A stretch of DNA of 64,000 nt from G963674685 sp964591275 (GTDB taxonomy: Bacteria > Lernaellota > Lernaellaia > JACKCT01), in contig CAZQAE010000014.1 of NCBI GenBank assembly GCA_964591275.1, positions 1 through 64,000 on the forward strand. The letters run 5' to 3'. Shown here piece after piece: positions 52,931 through 62,195 of this stretch. The position numbers and the translations under genes were made by a program. The notes below the pieces were generated by a model. That model had not been told where the DNA came from. It made no database searches and saw only the letters and a program-made list of their open reading frames with translations. The stretch's first letter is position 1. Every line of letters starts with the position of its first letter.

Positions 52931-53899
52931 TTAATTTCCTCGTTCTGCAATCCATTCAAATGTGCGCCTGATGCCGCTTGCCAGCGACACTTCGGGAGAC
53001 CAGCCGATGAGAGATTCAGCCAGTGTACTGTCGCATTTCAGTTTCATGATTTCGCTTTGGGGATGAATGTGGTCCACATGCCGGATTTTTGCATGGTCCG
53101 GGCAGATCATCGCCGCCAGATCGTTTATCGTCACATCGCTGCCGTAGCCGGCGTTGAGCACGCGCCCCTCGCAATCCTTGCTATAGCCGGCTTCGACGAT
53201 GAATCTCGCGCAATCCGTGACGAATAGGAGATCGCGAGTCTGCGTTCCATCGCCGTAAATGTTGAGGGTTTCGCCTCGAAGTTCCTTTTCGCAAAAAATA
53301 CTGACCACGCCTCCTTCACCGGTGGATTTCTGAAACGGGCCGTAAGTATTAAAGGGGCGCAGGATCACCACCGGAAGACCGTAGGCGTGGAAGTGGCCGA
53401 GAACCATGTTTTCGCCAGCCAGTTTGTCTGCGGCGTATGGCGAAGCCGGTTTGACCGGATCGCTTTCGGCGATTCCCGATTCGTTGCGGCATTTGTCGTA
53501 AACCATGCATGTACTGGTGAACACAAATCGGGAGTCGTATGCTCGGGCCATTTCCAGAAGCTCAAATGTGCCCACCACGTCGGAATGAAAAACCTTGCTC
53601 GGATCGTCGATGGACTCCTGAACATTGATGCATGCCGCCAGGTGAAACACGGTTTTGAACTGGTATTCCGCGAAAAGCTCAGCGATGAGTTTGACGTCAT
53701 TAATATCGCCTTCAACGAACCGGACGAAGCGCTCATGGTCGGCAAATTCGGCGATATTTTCCAGACTCCCGTTGTACAGGTTGTCCAGGACCACGACCTT
53801 TTTTAGGAGAGGCGATTTTTTCAAAAGGCAATCCACCACATGGCGACCGATAAATCCCGCGCCGCCGGTGACGAGAACGAATTCGTTCCTATCCTTCAT
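52931..53899 (-). CDS. NAD-dependent sugar-nucleotide epimerase/dehydratase
   Basis: An extended SDR fold: TGGAGFIGRHV (NAD-binding), then TSTCMVYDK and PYAADKLAGEN (Tyr-x3-Lys). Length of 322 residues fits UDP-glucose-4-epimerase-like and related enzymes. ATG 53899 overlaps the end of the upstream gene, so translation is coupled. The product sugar is unknown, but the partner gene is PseB-like, so a pseudaminic- or legionaminic-type sugar or another deoxyhexose is possible. Confidence 0.9.
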   Translation of the reverse strand: MKDRNEFVLVTGGAGFIGRHVVDCLLKKSPLLKKVVVLDNLYNGSLENIAEFADHERFVRFVEGDINDVKLIAELFAEYQFKTVFHLAACINVQESIDDPSKVFHSDVVGTFELLEMARAYDSRFVFTSTCMVYDKCRNESGIAESDPVKPASPYAADKLAGENMVLGHFHAYGLPVVILRPFNTYGPFQKSTGEGGVVSIFCEKELRGETLNIYGDGTQTRDLLFVTDCARFIVEAGYSKDCEGRVLNAGYGSDVTINDLAAMICPDHAKIRHVDHIHPQSEIMKLKCDSTLAESLIGWSPEVSLASGIRRTFEWIAERGN

Positions 53900-55019
53900 T
53901 GAGCGTCTCCATGATGCCGCCGTTGATATCATCGGGCGAGACAGGTTTGCCGCTGCGTATGCCGTTGAGCAGATTGGGATTGTTCAGAATATCTTCCGAT
54001 TTCAGCAAAGACTTGATTTCTTCCACGCGCAAGGGGGCATCGCTTAAGCTTGTGTAAGCGCCGGTCGCAATGGGTTTGGCCCCTTCGATGTGGCAGTCCC
54101 GCTCACCAATTTGCGGCATAACGACAAAATAAGACCCGATGTCGACTGTGCGCGAAGACTCTTCTTCGGTGACGATTTCCTCATACAGTTTTTCGCCGGC
54201 TCGTGGACCGATGATATTGATCGGGGGCGCGCTGAAATCTTTATGCTCGCCAAGCATTTCCATGAGAGCGGCCGCCAGATCGCCGATACGGACTACGGGC
54301 ATCTTCCTGACAAATGTCTCACCGCCCCGCGCGTCTTTGCAGGCCCTCAGGATCAGTTCGAGAGATTCCTTGAAGCTGATGATAAATCGGGTCATGTTTT
54401 CGTCAGTGATGTTGATGGGATAACCGGATTTGATGCGGTGAACGAAAGTCGGGATGACCGAGCCGGAACTGCCCAGCACGTTGCCGAAACGAACGGAGCA
54501 AAAGATTGTGGAATGCGATCCCTTGGAGACTTCGGCGGCGGCCATGAGTTTCTCCGCCATGAGTTTGCTCGCTCCCATGGCGTTGCTGGGATTGACCGCT
54601 TTGTCGGTGCTGGTGAAAATCACTTTTTGGACCTGCGCGGTCAGAGCCGCATCAATAACGTTCTGCGTGCCGTTGATATTTGTTTTGATGGCCTCGAAGG
54701 GATTGTATTCGCAGCTCTCCACATGCTTCAAAGCCGCCAGATGGAAGACGATTTCCACATTCTCCATCGCGCGCTTGAGCCTCGGATAATCCCGCACATC
54801 GCCGATGAAAAAACGGACATTGTTTAGCGACCGGAATTCCTCCCGTAAGTAAAACTGCTTCTGCTCGTCACGGCTGAAGATTCTAAGAACCTTCGGACGC
54901 AAAGGCAAAAGGGCCTTGAGCAGTTCGTAGCCTACAGTCCCCGAGCCGCCGGTGATCATAATCGTCCGGCCTTCGATTACGGATCGAAAAGATTCGAAAG
55001 GCGTTTTCATGTTTGGCAT
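53889..55019 (-). CDS. PseB/FlaA1-like UDP-GlcNAc 4,6-dehydratase
   Basis: This extended SDR starts with RTIMITGGSGTVGYEL and has ALKHVESCEYNP and the MGASK site, where Met takes the place of Tyr in the usual YxxxK. That is typical of inverting 4,6-dehydratases PseB/FlaA1/CapD. PseB starts the synthesis of pseudaminic acid, which decorates flagellin. The 376 residues include a C-terminal extension of about 50. It is the first gene of the leftward operon. Confidence 0.85.
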   Translation of the reverse strand: MPNMKTPFESFRSVIEGRTIMITGGSGTVGYELLKALLPLRPKVLRIFSRDEQKQFYLREEFRSLNNVRFFIGDVRDYPRLKRAMENVEIVFHLAALKHVESCEYNPFEAIKTNINGTQNVIDAALTAQVQKVIFTSTDKAVNPSNAMGASKLMAEKLMAAAEVSKGSHSTIFCSVRFGNVLGSSGSVIPTFVHRIKSGYPINITDENMTRFIISFKESLELILRACKDARGGETFVRKMPVVRIGDLAAALMEMLGEHKDFSAPPINIIGPRAGEKLYEEIVTEEESSRTVDIGSYFVVMPQIGERDCHIEGAKPIATGAYTSLSDAPLRVEEIKSLLKSEDILNNPNLLNGIRSGKPVSPDDINGGIMETLNEG

Positions 55020-55060
55020 TTCTCACTTTAGTATTTAGGTATCCAAATCCCCATTGGACC

Positions 55061-55092
55061 ATTATATTGTCTACGGAAAAGAAGGCGACAAT
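55061..55092 (-). promoter_or_regulatory. possible promoter for the PseB-like operon
   Basis: A perfect minus-strand TATAAT lies at 55061-55066, about 45 bp before the start codon; the -35 (TTGTCG, 19 bp away) is weak. A direct repeat AATGCAAACAG lies just behind it. Confidence 0.3.
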
Positions 55093-55116
55093 GCAAACAG
55101 GTTTTAATGCAAACAG
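55090..55116. repeat. 11-bp direct repeat in divergent promoter region
   Basis: AATGCAAACAG occurs at 55090-55100 and 55106-55116, a 16-bp period, between the divergent PseB-like and DUF115 genes. It may be a regulator-binding site for both directions. Confidence 0.4.
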
Positions 55117-55190
55117 CCTGAAAATTTATTAAAAAAAGATCGTCATCGTGATCTAAGTCTTTTTGAGAAACAAAAACGGCGGCAAAAAAC

Positions 55191-56597
55191 ATGGATCCGA
55201 TCAAGACGCGTTGGCCCCGTATTTATAAGGCTTTTCAAAACACTGAGCCTGCCTCATGGACGGTTGCGGCGCGGGGGAAAACCATACGACTGATCGATTT
55301 GGACCGCAAAGCCGTGACCCTGTGCAGTCCTCGCAACCCTGATTCCGAAGCACGAAGCGCCATCAAAGCGCAAGCTGGTCAATTTCCACCCAGCCCGCTT
55401 GTTCTTATCGGCGTCGGCGTCGGACATCGAATCAAGGCCGCCCTCGAAATGACGCCTGCCGATGGCCGCGTTGTCGCCGTCATCCTCAATCGCCCGGCAT
55501 TTCTGTCAGGCATCAAGGAAAATTTGTTATCCGAGGCTCTGCGGGATGAAAGATTGGAATTGGTTCTCGGCGATCAAAAAGGAATTGTGGAGCTTTCCCG
55601 GATTCTCGATGAGCCAAAGGGCGCGGTAGTTATTCACGGACCCGCCATGCGCGTTGCCGAGGATTTCGCCGCGGACGCCGTGAGACTCGCTCAAAATATT
55701 TCCACATACGGCCATGCCTCGTCGAAACTCATGCACGCCATTCGCGATAACTACCGTGCAAATTTGAAACACCTTTGCATGGATACCCCTCTTAGGGTTC
55801 TGCGCAATCTTGCCCAAGGAATGCCGGTCGCCATTGTCGGCGCCGGTCCGTCTTTAGAGTCCGCCGCGAAGGAATTGGGCAATTATCGAAATAAGCTGTT
55901 TGTCATATGCGTGGAAGCGGCGATCGCTCCGCTGCATCGAATGGGCCTGAGCGCTGATCTGGCGGTTTCCGTTGATCCCTTCAAGCACAACGCCAGGCAG
56001 TGCCGCACGCTGCCCGAATATCCGCCCCTTGTTTATATGCCCTCCGTGCATCCCGAAGTGCCGGAGAATTGGGAAAATACACGGATTGTCGCGCTGCCCA
56101 AAGGCGACCGGTTGGCCGAAGCGATGGACCGGGAATTGGGCGTGGGTCTTTTAAACAGCGGCGGGATTGTTGGCACGGCGGCAATGGCCCTGGCCGATTA
56201 TCTTGGAGGAAATCCGCTGATTCTCGTCGGAATGGATCTCGCTTTCACGCATGACAAATCCCACGCATTTCGCCGTGATAAAGCTGTCGAGGCCAAAGAA
56301 TCTCCTTATCTCACAAAAGTTGCGGCCATCGGCGGCGGCACAGTTCTGACAAACGCAACCTTCAAAAGGGCCATCGCCTGGTTCGAACTTTTCGCCAATG
56401 GGCGCCCGCCCGGCTCGTGCATCGACGCCGGCGCCGCAGGAGCTTTAAAGCAGGGGTACGCGCTTATGGGGCTGGGTGAGGCCATTTTGAATGAAGTGGA
56501 AATGAAAGTTCCCCTGATTCCGCCGTGCAGGCCCTTGGCTCTTGATAACGAGAAGATTCAACGTCTTTTTAATGAATTCGAGAGTAAATTTGCATAA
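55191..56597 (+). CDS. DUF115 (MAF-like) motility-associated glycosyltransferase
   Basis: 468 residues. The central domain has the DUF115 signature with VAIVGAGPSLE near 215, VEAAIAPLHRMGLSADLAVSVD, PSVHPEV and LILVGMDLAFTHDKSHAF. Motility-associated factor (Maf) proteins of this family attach sugars such as pseudaminic acid to flagellin. The neighbouring PseB-like and epimerase genes could make the donor, so a flagellin-glycosylation role is a good inference. The flagellin gene itself is outside the window. Confidence 0.85.
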   Translation: MDPIKTRWPRIYKAFQNTEPASWTVAARGKTIRLIDLDRKAVTLCSPRNPDSEARSAIKAQAGQFPPSPLVLIGVGVGHRIKAALEMTPADGRVVAVILNRPAFLSGIKENLLSEALRDERLELVLGDQKGIVELSRILDEPKGAVVIHGPAMRVAEDFAADAVRLAQNISTYGHASSKLMHAIRDNYRANLKHLCMDTPLRVLRNLAQGMPVAIVGAGPSLESAAKELGNYRNKLFVICVEAAIAPLHRMGLSADLAVSVDPFKHNARQCRTLPEYPPLVYMPSVHPEVPENWENTRIVALPKGDRLAEAMDRELGVGLLNSGGIVGTAAMALADYLGGNPLILVGMDLAFTHDKSHAFRRDKAVEAKESPYLTKVAAIGGGTVLTNATFKRAIAWFELFANGRPPGSCIDAGAAGALKQGYALMGLGEAILNEVEMKVPLIPPCRPLALDNEKIQRLFNEFESKFA

Positions 56598-56657
56598 GTC
56601 TAATGGGAAATTTCGTTTCATTATCCAACACAAATGGCGTTAAGCTTAGGCTCATTA

Positions 56658-56686
56658 CTGACAAATCCGCAAAAGGTGATTATCCT
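56658..56686 (+). promoter_or_regulatory. possible sigma70-type promoter for lon
   Basis: CTGACA (56658-56663), a 17-bp spacer and TATCCT (56681-56686) lie about 40 bp before ATG 56724. No heat-shock (CIRCE or sigma-32) site was seen. Confidence 0.35.
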
Positions 56687-56723
56687 TTATACTGGCTAAT
56701 AAAGGCCTGGCGCGAGGTGAGAG

Positions 56724-59138
56724 ATGATTTTTGGTGGATCAGTACAGAAACCAACGAACCTGCCGGTGTTGCCCCTGAGAAACACCGTCATGTTTCCGAA
56801 CTCGATAGCTCCCATGGCCGTGGGCCGCAAATTTTCCCTGTCCGCGATCGAGGCGGCGCTCAATGAAGAGCAGATTCTTGCCGTGTTCACGCAGGTTGAC
56901 GCCGATGTGGAAGTGCCGGTCGGCAGCGATTTGTATAAAGTCGGGTGCGCGGCGAAGATTTTGAAGGTGATGGACGAGCGTAATTCGGGAACGAAAACCG
57001 TGCTATTGCAAGGCCTGAGTCGCATACAACTCAAGCGTTTTACAAGCCTGTCTCCGCATATGCGCGTCGAGGTTGAATATCCGGATGAGGGCAAGTTCGG
57101 CGACACGGAAACCGAAGCGCTCACGCAAAAAATCAAAGAGCTTGCTTTGGAGGTTATTCAAAAGAATCCGAACATCCCCGTCGAGGCGCGCCAGTTCATT
57201 GAGGACATTGAGGATATCGGCAATCTTTGCGATTTGATTGCGGCGAATTTGAATATTCCCATCAAGGAAAAGACCCGGATTCTCGATTCATTCGATATCA
57301 AGGAGCGTTGCAGGATCGTCACGCATCTTCTGAAAACAGAACTGGAGATGATCAAGGTCAAGAAACGCATCGACGAGGAGATCAAAGGCGAACTGGACAA
57401 AAACCAGCGGGAATTCTATCTACACAAGCAAATGGACGCCATCAGGAAAGAACTGGGCGACGAGGATAGTCCCGAAGGCGATCTCGACGATTTCAAAAAA
57501 CGCATTGAAGAAGCCGGTCTTCCCAAAGAAGCCAAAGAAGCCGCCGAGAAGGAACTCAAAAAACTGGGGCGTATACCCCCGAGCAGCCCGGAGCATACGG
57601 TCAGCCATAACTATCTGGAGTGGATCGTCGATTTGCCCTGGTCCAAGGTAACCGAGGATCACATCGATCTGAAAAATGCGGAAAAAATTCTGGGCGAGGA
57701 TTCCTACGGTCTGGACAAGGTGAAAAAACGAATTCTCGAATTTTTGGCCGTCAGAAAGCTCAAACCCGATATGAAAAGCCCGATTCTGTGCCTCATCGGC
57801 CCTCCGGGCGTCGGCAAGACCATGCTGGGAAGCAGCATTGCACGGGCCATGGACCGCAAGTTTTACAGGATGAGCCTCGGTGGTCTGCACGACGAAGCCG
57901 AAATCAGGGGACACCGGCGCACCTACATCGGCTCAATGCCGGGGCGCGTTATTCAGGGACTCAAGAAGGTCGGTGTTCGTAATCCGGTTTTCATGTTCGA
58001 CGAACTCGACAAGGTCGGCGCGGATTTTCGCGGCGATCCGGCCTCGGCGCTGCTCGAGGTTCTCGATCCCGAACAGAATTTCACGTTTATGGATAACTAC
58101 ATGCAGCTGCCTTTCGACCTGTCTCAGGCCATTTTCATCGGGACCGCCAATCGCCTCGACACGATCCCCCCGGCGCTTAGAGACCGCTTGGAAATCATCG
58201 AGGTGCCCGGCTACACCAACGAAGAAAAAAGCATTATCGCGCGCGACCATCTGATCGCCGAGGAACTGGAAAATCACGGCCTCACAGCCGAGCAGCTTCA
58301 TTTCACCGACGAAGGCTTGTGCCGCATGATCGACTGCTACACGCATGAAGCGGGCGTTCGGGAATTGAAACGAACCATCGCCGCCGTGTGCAGAGCCGCG
58401 GCTCGCCGAATCGCCTCGGACGAAGCGGAATCAGTCAACCTCACATGCGAGGAAGTGGAAGAAATTCTTGGCCCCGAGCGGTATTTCCCCGAGGTGGCCG
58501 ATCGCACCAGCGTGCCCGGCGTGGCCACCGGAATGGCCTGGACGCCGGCCGGCGGCGACATCCTTTTCATTGAAGCCATTCTCATGAAAGGCAAGGGAAA
58601 CCTTATCCTGACCGGCAAGCTCGGCGATGTGATGCAGGAATCAGCCAAAGCGGCGATGTCCTGGGTCCGCAGCAAGGCCGATAGTTTGAAAATCGACCCC
58701 GAGTTTTTCATCAATTACGACATTCATATCCACGTCCCCAGCGGAGCCATTCCCAAAGACGGTCCTTCCGCGGGCATCACGCTGGTTTCCGCTCTGACAT
58801 CGCTTTTGACCGGGCGAAAAGTCAGCGCCGACGTCGCCATGACCGGCGAGGTGACGCTGCGCGGGCTGGTGCTTCCGGTGGGCGGCATCAAGGAAAAAAT
58901 CCTCGCCGCCAAACGCGCCGGCATAAAGCGCATTCTGATGCCGGAAAAGAATAAAAAGGATTTGGCCGAAGTGCCCGAAGCCATGAGGCAGGGGCTGGAT
59001 CTGGTGTTTATTTCCAACATCGACGAGGCGCTGGAAAAAGCGCTGCAAAAACCGGAAATGGTAGCGGAGGCGGACAAGCCGATTGTGCAAAGCGCCCTAA
59101 AGCCCGCGGCGCACGACAAACCGGCGGTGGCTAACTAG
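56724..59138 (+). CDS. lon: ATP-dependent protease LonA
   Basis: Lon degrades misfolded and regulatory proteins in the cytoplasm. The N-terminal substrate domain starts with LPVLPLRNTVMFPNS. The AAA+ domain has GPPGVGKT and the arginine-finger region. The protease domain has the Ser-Lys dyad: PKDGPSAG (Ser682) and Lys about 725 in GGIKEKILAAKRAG. The 804 residues match LonA. It converges with a SGNH hydrolase gene downstream. Confidence 0.98.
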   Translation: MIFGGSVQKPTNLPVLPLRNTVMFPNSIAPMAVGRKFSLSAIEAALNEEQILAVFTQVDADVEVPVGSDLYKVGCAAKILKVMDERNSGTKTVLLQGLSRIQLKRFTSLSPHMRVEVEYPDEGKFGDTETEALTQKIKELALEVIQKNPNIPVEARQFIEDIEDIGNLCDLIAANLNIPIKEKTRILDSFDIKERCRIVTHLLKTELEMIKVKKRIDEEIKGELDKNQREFYLHKQMDAIRKELGDEDSPEGDLDDFKKRIEEAGLPKEAKEAAEKELKKLGRIPPSSPEHTVSHNYLEWIVDLPWSKVTEDHIDLKNAEKILGEDSYGLDKVKKRILEFLAVRKLKPDMKSPILCLIGPPGVGKTMLGSSIARAMDRKFYRMSLGGLHDEAEIRGHRRTYIGSMPGRVIQGLKKVGVRNPVFMFDELDKVGADFRGDPASALLEVLDPEQNFTFMDNYMQLPFDLSQAIFIGTANRLDTIPPALRDRLEIIEVPGYTNEEKSIIARDHLIAEELENHGLTAEQLHFTDEGLCRMIDCYTHEAGVRELKRTIAAVCRAAARRIASDEAESVNLTCEEVEEILGPERYFPEVADRTSVPGVATGMAWTPAGGDILFIEAILMKGKGNLILTGKLGDVMQESAKAAMSWVRSKADSLKIDPEFFINYDIHIHVPSGAIPKDGPSAGITLVSALTSLLTGRKVSADVAMTGEVTLRGLVLPVGGIKEKILAAKRAGIKRILMPEKNKKDLAEVPEAMRQGLDLVFISNIDEALEKALQKPEMVAEADKPIVQSALKPAAHDKPAVAN

Positions 59139-59140
59139 AA

Positions 59141-60174
59141 TCACAGGTTTTCGTCAATAATGCCGCGAATCGCAACGTCCAGGGCTTCGGCAATACGTCG
59201 GTGTCCGAGGGCGTTCGGGTGTCCGCCGTCGGGAGAATAGAGCTTTTCTCCACGTGCCTGATGTTCTTCATGATCCCAAACAAATTGATGCAATGTGACC
59301 TGGAAAGTCTGTGCGCCTCGTGGATTTGCGCGTTGCGTACGGGTTGTTTTTCGCCTTCGTGGGGCAGCGTCATGAAAAGAACCTCAAAGCCGTGATTCTT
59401 TCCAAGTTCATGAATTTCCGTCAAATTCGCGATGAACTCCTCTTTCGACACTCTAAAAACGCCTGGATTGTCAGGGCGCTGTTTCAGGCCGATAAATGCC
59501 GGAAAAGGCTTATGGATGAGATACTCCATCATTTGCACGAAACGCAGTCTTGCCGCGACAATTCTGATTGGACCAAAGCGCCGCCGGCAGTCGCTGATTG
59601 CACCGCTGGCATGAATGGCGTCGTTGAAGCCGACGTAAACGGTCACGAGATCCGGCGCAAGATCGACCAATTCCCGACCCAGATAACGAAGCGCCTGATA
59701 GGACGAGTATCCCGGAACGCCCGCGTTGACGACCTGCGCCTTTGCGCCGGACATTCTCCGGGTAAGCAGGTCTTCCAAAATGGCCGCGTAAGTTTCGCTC
59801 CTCGCCACGCCGTCGCCGAATGTGCAGCTATCTCCCAAAGCGATGACGCGGTACTCGTTTTCCTCCTTTTGTCGAGGAAATTCATCGTCTCGAAAGCCCA
59901 GGGAATTGACGACCTGATAATCCTCATCGGCGTTTTGCAAACGGGCGTTGTGCGCGGGACGCAAGCGCCAAAACAGATGGGGATCGGCGATGATGATCGA
60001 ATCCGTAGCCCGGGGCCACCACATTTGCGATTCGCGAAAAAGATCGTATTGAAATCCGAAGACAAAAAGCAGAAATTCGCAAAAACAAAAAACCAAAATT
60101 ATGGAAATTATTGCAAAGGAAAAGCGTTTGACGATCCGCCCGACATTTTTGCTGTTTTCGCTGGCGCTTGTCAT
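59141..60174 (-). pseudogene. SGNH hydrolase gene with frameshift near its 3' end
   Basis: The start is a membrane-anchored SGNH hydrolase (one N-terminal helix, LGDSCTFGDG with Ser116, VNAGVPGYSS, YVGFNDA). After about residue 300 the frame ends in an unrelated tail. If one T is added within the run at 59275-59280, the reading continues as NLFWDHEEHQARGEKLYSPD, then GGHPNALGHRRIAEAL, and ends at TGA 59141-59143. That tail contains the Asp and His of the catalytic triad. It also removes the overlap with lon. The single-base loss may be a real frameshift or an assembly error. Confidence 0.75.
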
Positions 60175-60443
60175 GAGGATCTTTATTATGCCTAAAAATA
60201 CCGCGCCGATTTCTTATTGACGCCATTGGTAAAGATGATTTAGAGCGCATTTCTGCCGCGATGCAAGGCAGGCTTTATTCAGTCGCGAGATTTTTTTTGA
60301 CGTTTCCATCGCGAAACACGACTCACCGCGCATAAGAGGTTTTTCCGGGTCGCAGTTTTTTTCACCAAGGAAATTTTCAATAATATCCTCACAGGTCTTC
60401 GTCATCGTCCTTGACCTTCATGCCATAGCCTTTCACAATCGTC
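60175..60443. other. divergent intergenic region with a doubtful small frame
   Basis: Between the SGNH and transglutaminase genes. A 63-codon leftward frame (60214-60405) with AAGG before its start and four Cys is the only candidate. It is not similar to any family I know, so it is not called as a gene. Confidence 0.3.
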
Positions 60444-61559
60444 ATGATGAAAAGAATAGCCGCCATCGCCGTCATGATCGTGCTGATTGCTTCTGCCGCC
60501 GCCTCTGAGCCGCAGCCCGGGTACAAACTCGCCGACAATGACAATCGGCCAGGCAATCCAATTGTCCTGGGCGAGTCCATCCGCTTTCAGGTTGTCTTGC
60601 GGGGCGATTTTCATGTGCGCGACAATCCCAACGACGAGAAAATGATCGTTACTCTGCCGCTGCCGGCGGGCACGGATTACCAGAAGATAATTCATTGGGA
60701 GGTTTCGCCGGAGCCGGTCGGCGAGATCGTCAGCAAATACGGATATCGATTTTTGCAATTCGAGCTGGGGCCCGGTCATCCCGGCGCCCGCCTGAAAATG
60801 AGCTACAAGGCCGTCGTGGAATTGCGCCCCGTGCGTTATAAAATCGATCCGGCAAGGGTCGGCTCACTGGCGGATATTCCCGCCTCCATCGCCGAAGATT
60901 TCACCGGCGACGGTCCTTTTTATCAAACGCATTCGAAGACTGTGAAAAATGCGGCGAGGCAGGCCGTCGGCACGGAAAAGAATCCTTATCTTATGGCTCT
61001 AAAAATCTGGAATGCCGTGCGCGATGAGCTTTTTTATAAAGGCGACGGTCGCAAGGTTTCCGCCGCGCAAACGCTGAAACTGGGCCACGGCTCATGCACG
61101 GAATATTCCTTTACGATGATCGCCATGTGCCGGGCGGTCGGGATCCCAGCGCGCTACGTGGCAGGCAGTCCGCACCGCGTGGGCAAGGGGCAGCGCCGGG
61201 GTTTGGACGTACCCATGCACAAGGTGTCGGAAGTGTATTTGCCCGGATACGGTTGGGTCCTGATGGAGTCATCCGGCGGCGACGGCGTTTACGGCGTGGA
61301 TTTGCAGGAAAAATTCTTCGCCGCCTCAAGCGGTCGGATGCTCAATTTCATTTACGAGCCGGAACCGAGGCTTGTAGATCTCGACCCAAGGCGCAACACC
61401 ATCACATACAAGCCGAGCGGCGCCGGGACCATGGATTATTACGGGGAGATTACGGGGAATTGGAAGCTTTTGAGCAAAACACAATCGAAAATTGTGGATA
61501 TTTCCGTAGAATCCGACAAGCAGGACGAGCCTCTTGATGAGGACCCGAGCGAGTACTGA
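60444..61559 (+). CDS. secreted transglutaminase-like cysteine protease domain protein
   Basis: A signal peptide (MKRIAAIAVMIVLIASAAA) leads to an N-terminal beta domain of about 130 residues. The transglutaminase-like core has the catalytic Cys in HGSCTEYSFTMIAMC and the His in MHKVSEVYLPGYGWV; the third residue is probably an Asp or Glu of the following MESSGGDG. It may be a peptidase or peptidoglycan-acting enzyme in the periplasm. The C-terminal acidic tail is short. Confidence 0.85.
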   Translation: MMKRIAAIAVMIVLIASAAASEPQPGYKLADNDNRPGNPIVLGESIRFQVVLRGDFHVRDNPNDEKMIVTLPLPAGTDYQKIIHWEVSPEPVGEIVSKYGYRFLQFELGPGHPGARLKMSYKAVVELRPVRYKIDPARVGSLADIPASIAEDFTGDGPFYQTHSKTVKNAARQAVGTEKNPYLMALKIWNAVRDELFYKGDGRKVSAAQTLKLGHGSCTEYSFTMIAMCRAVGIPARYVAGSPHRVGKGQRRGLDVPMHKVSEVYLPGYGWVLMESSGGDGVYGVDLQEKFFAASSGRMLNFIYEPEPRLVDLDPRRNTITYKPSGAGTMDYYGEITGNWKLLSKTQSKIVDISVESDKQDEPLDEDPSEY

Positions 61560-61710
61560 TGAAGTATGAAGTAAGAAGGATGAGGCCGCCGACTGAGCAA
61601 TCGAAGTTCTGTGAAAGGATCCGAGTGACTGCTAAAGAATGGACCAAATCCGTTACCTATGTCCTGATTGCTCATTGCTCAACTTCATACTTCATAATTC
61701 ATACCTCATA
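61557..61710. repeat. heptamer repeat pair after the transglutaminase gene
   Basis: TGATGAAGTATGAAGTAAG starts within the stop codon. About 110 bp on, AACTTCATACTTCATA then ATTCATACCTCATACTT repeats its reverse complement. The arrangement is the same as at 11709-11862, although the sequence between differs. Confidence 0.6.
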
Positions 61711-61718
61711 CTTCGCCC

Positions 61719-62048
61719 TCACTCCAGCAGCTTCACGCCGGTCAGCGCTGACAGGGCGGCGGCCAGACTCGATGCCAGGATTTTGATGACTTCCATCAGC
61801 TTCGAGTTGCCCTTTCCCGATTTGCCGTCGGCATCGCGCAGTTGATCAAGTTTTGTATGGAACTCATCCTTATCCAGTTTGCCGGCCACCTGGACTTTGA
61901 TATCGCTCAGATTGTCGTTTATTTTTGCCATCTGACCCAAAATATTCGACTGGTCTCGGCGCAGTCCGGCGATCTCGGTCGACAGCCAGAATCCGTGTCC
62001 GTTGAAATTGGGAAAGCATTCACGCTCCTTGCTTATGGTCGCTGCCAT
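61719..62048 (-). CDS. hypothetical coiled-coil protein with C-terminal membrane helix
   Basis: 109 residues. A charged coiled-coil region (NDNLSDIKVQVAGKLDKDEF, about 40-70) is followed by a C-terminal hydrophobic helix (LMEVIKILASSLAAALSAL). The plan is like phage holin-associated or XhlA-type proteins, but the similarity is weak. GGGAGCGATAA precedes the start. No other phage gene is visible nearby. Confidence 0.6.
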   Translation of the reverse strand: MAATISKERECFPNFNGHGFWLSTEIAGLRRDQSNILGQMAKINDNLSDIKVQVAGKLDKDEFHTKLDQLRDADGKSGKGNSKLMEVIKILASSLAAALSALTGVKLLE

Positions 62049-62195
62049 TTATCGCTCCCTTTTTGATAATTCGTCACATTTCAGACGCTTGTTTACAAAG
62101 AAAACCCGACGCCCCCGATATTAAAAAGTAACAGGAGGTTCATACAGATAGCGGATTTGTCCCCAGGGGGAAGGGCGATTGTCCACACCTTCAAA

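Noticed and set aside
60214..60405. 63-codon leftward frame with four Cys
   Set aside because: It has a weak ribosome site but no recognisable similarity or conserved pattern; too little support to call a gene.
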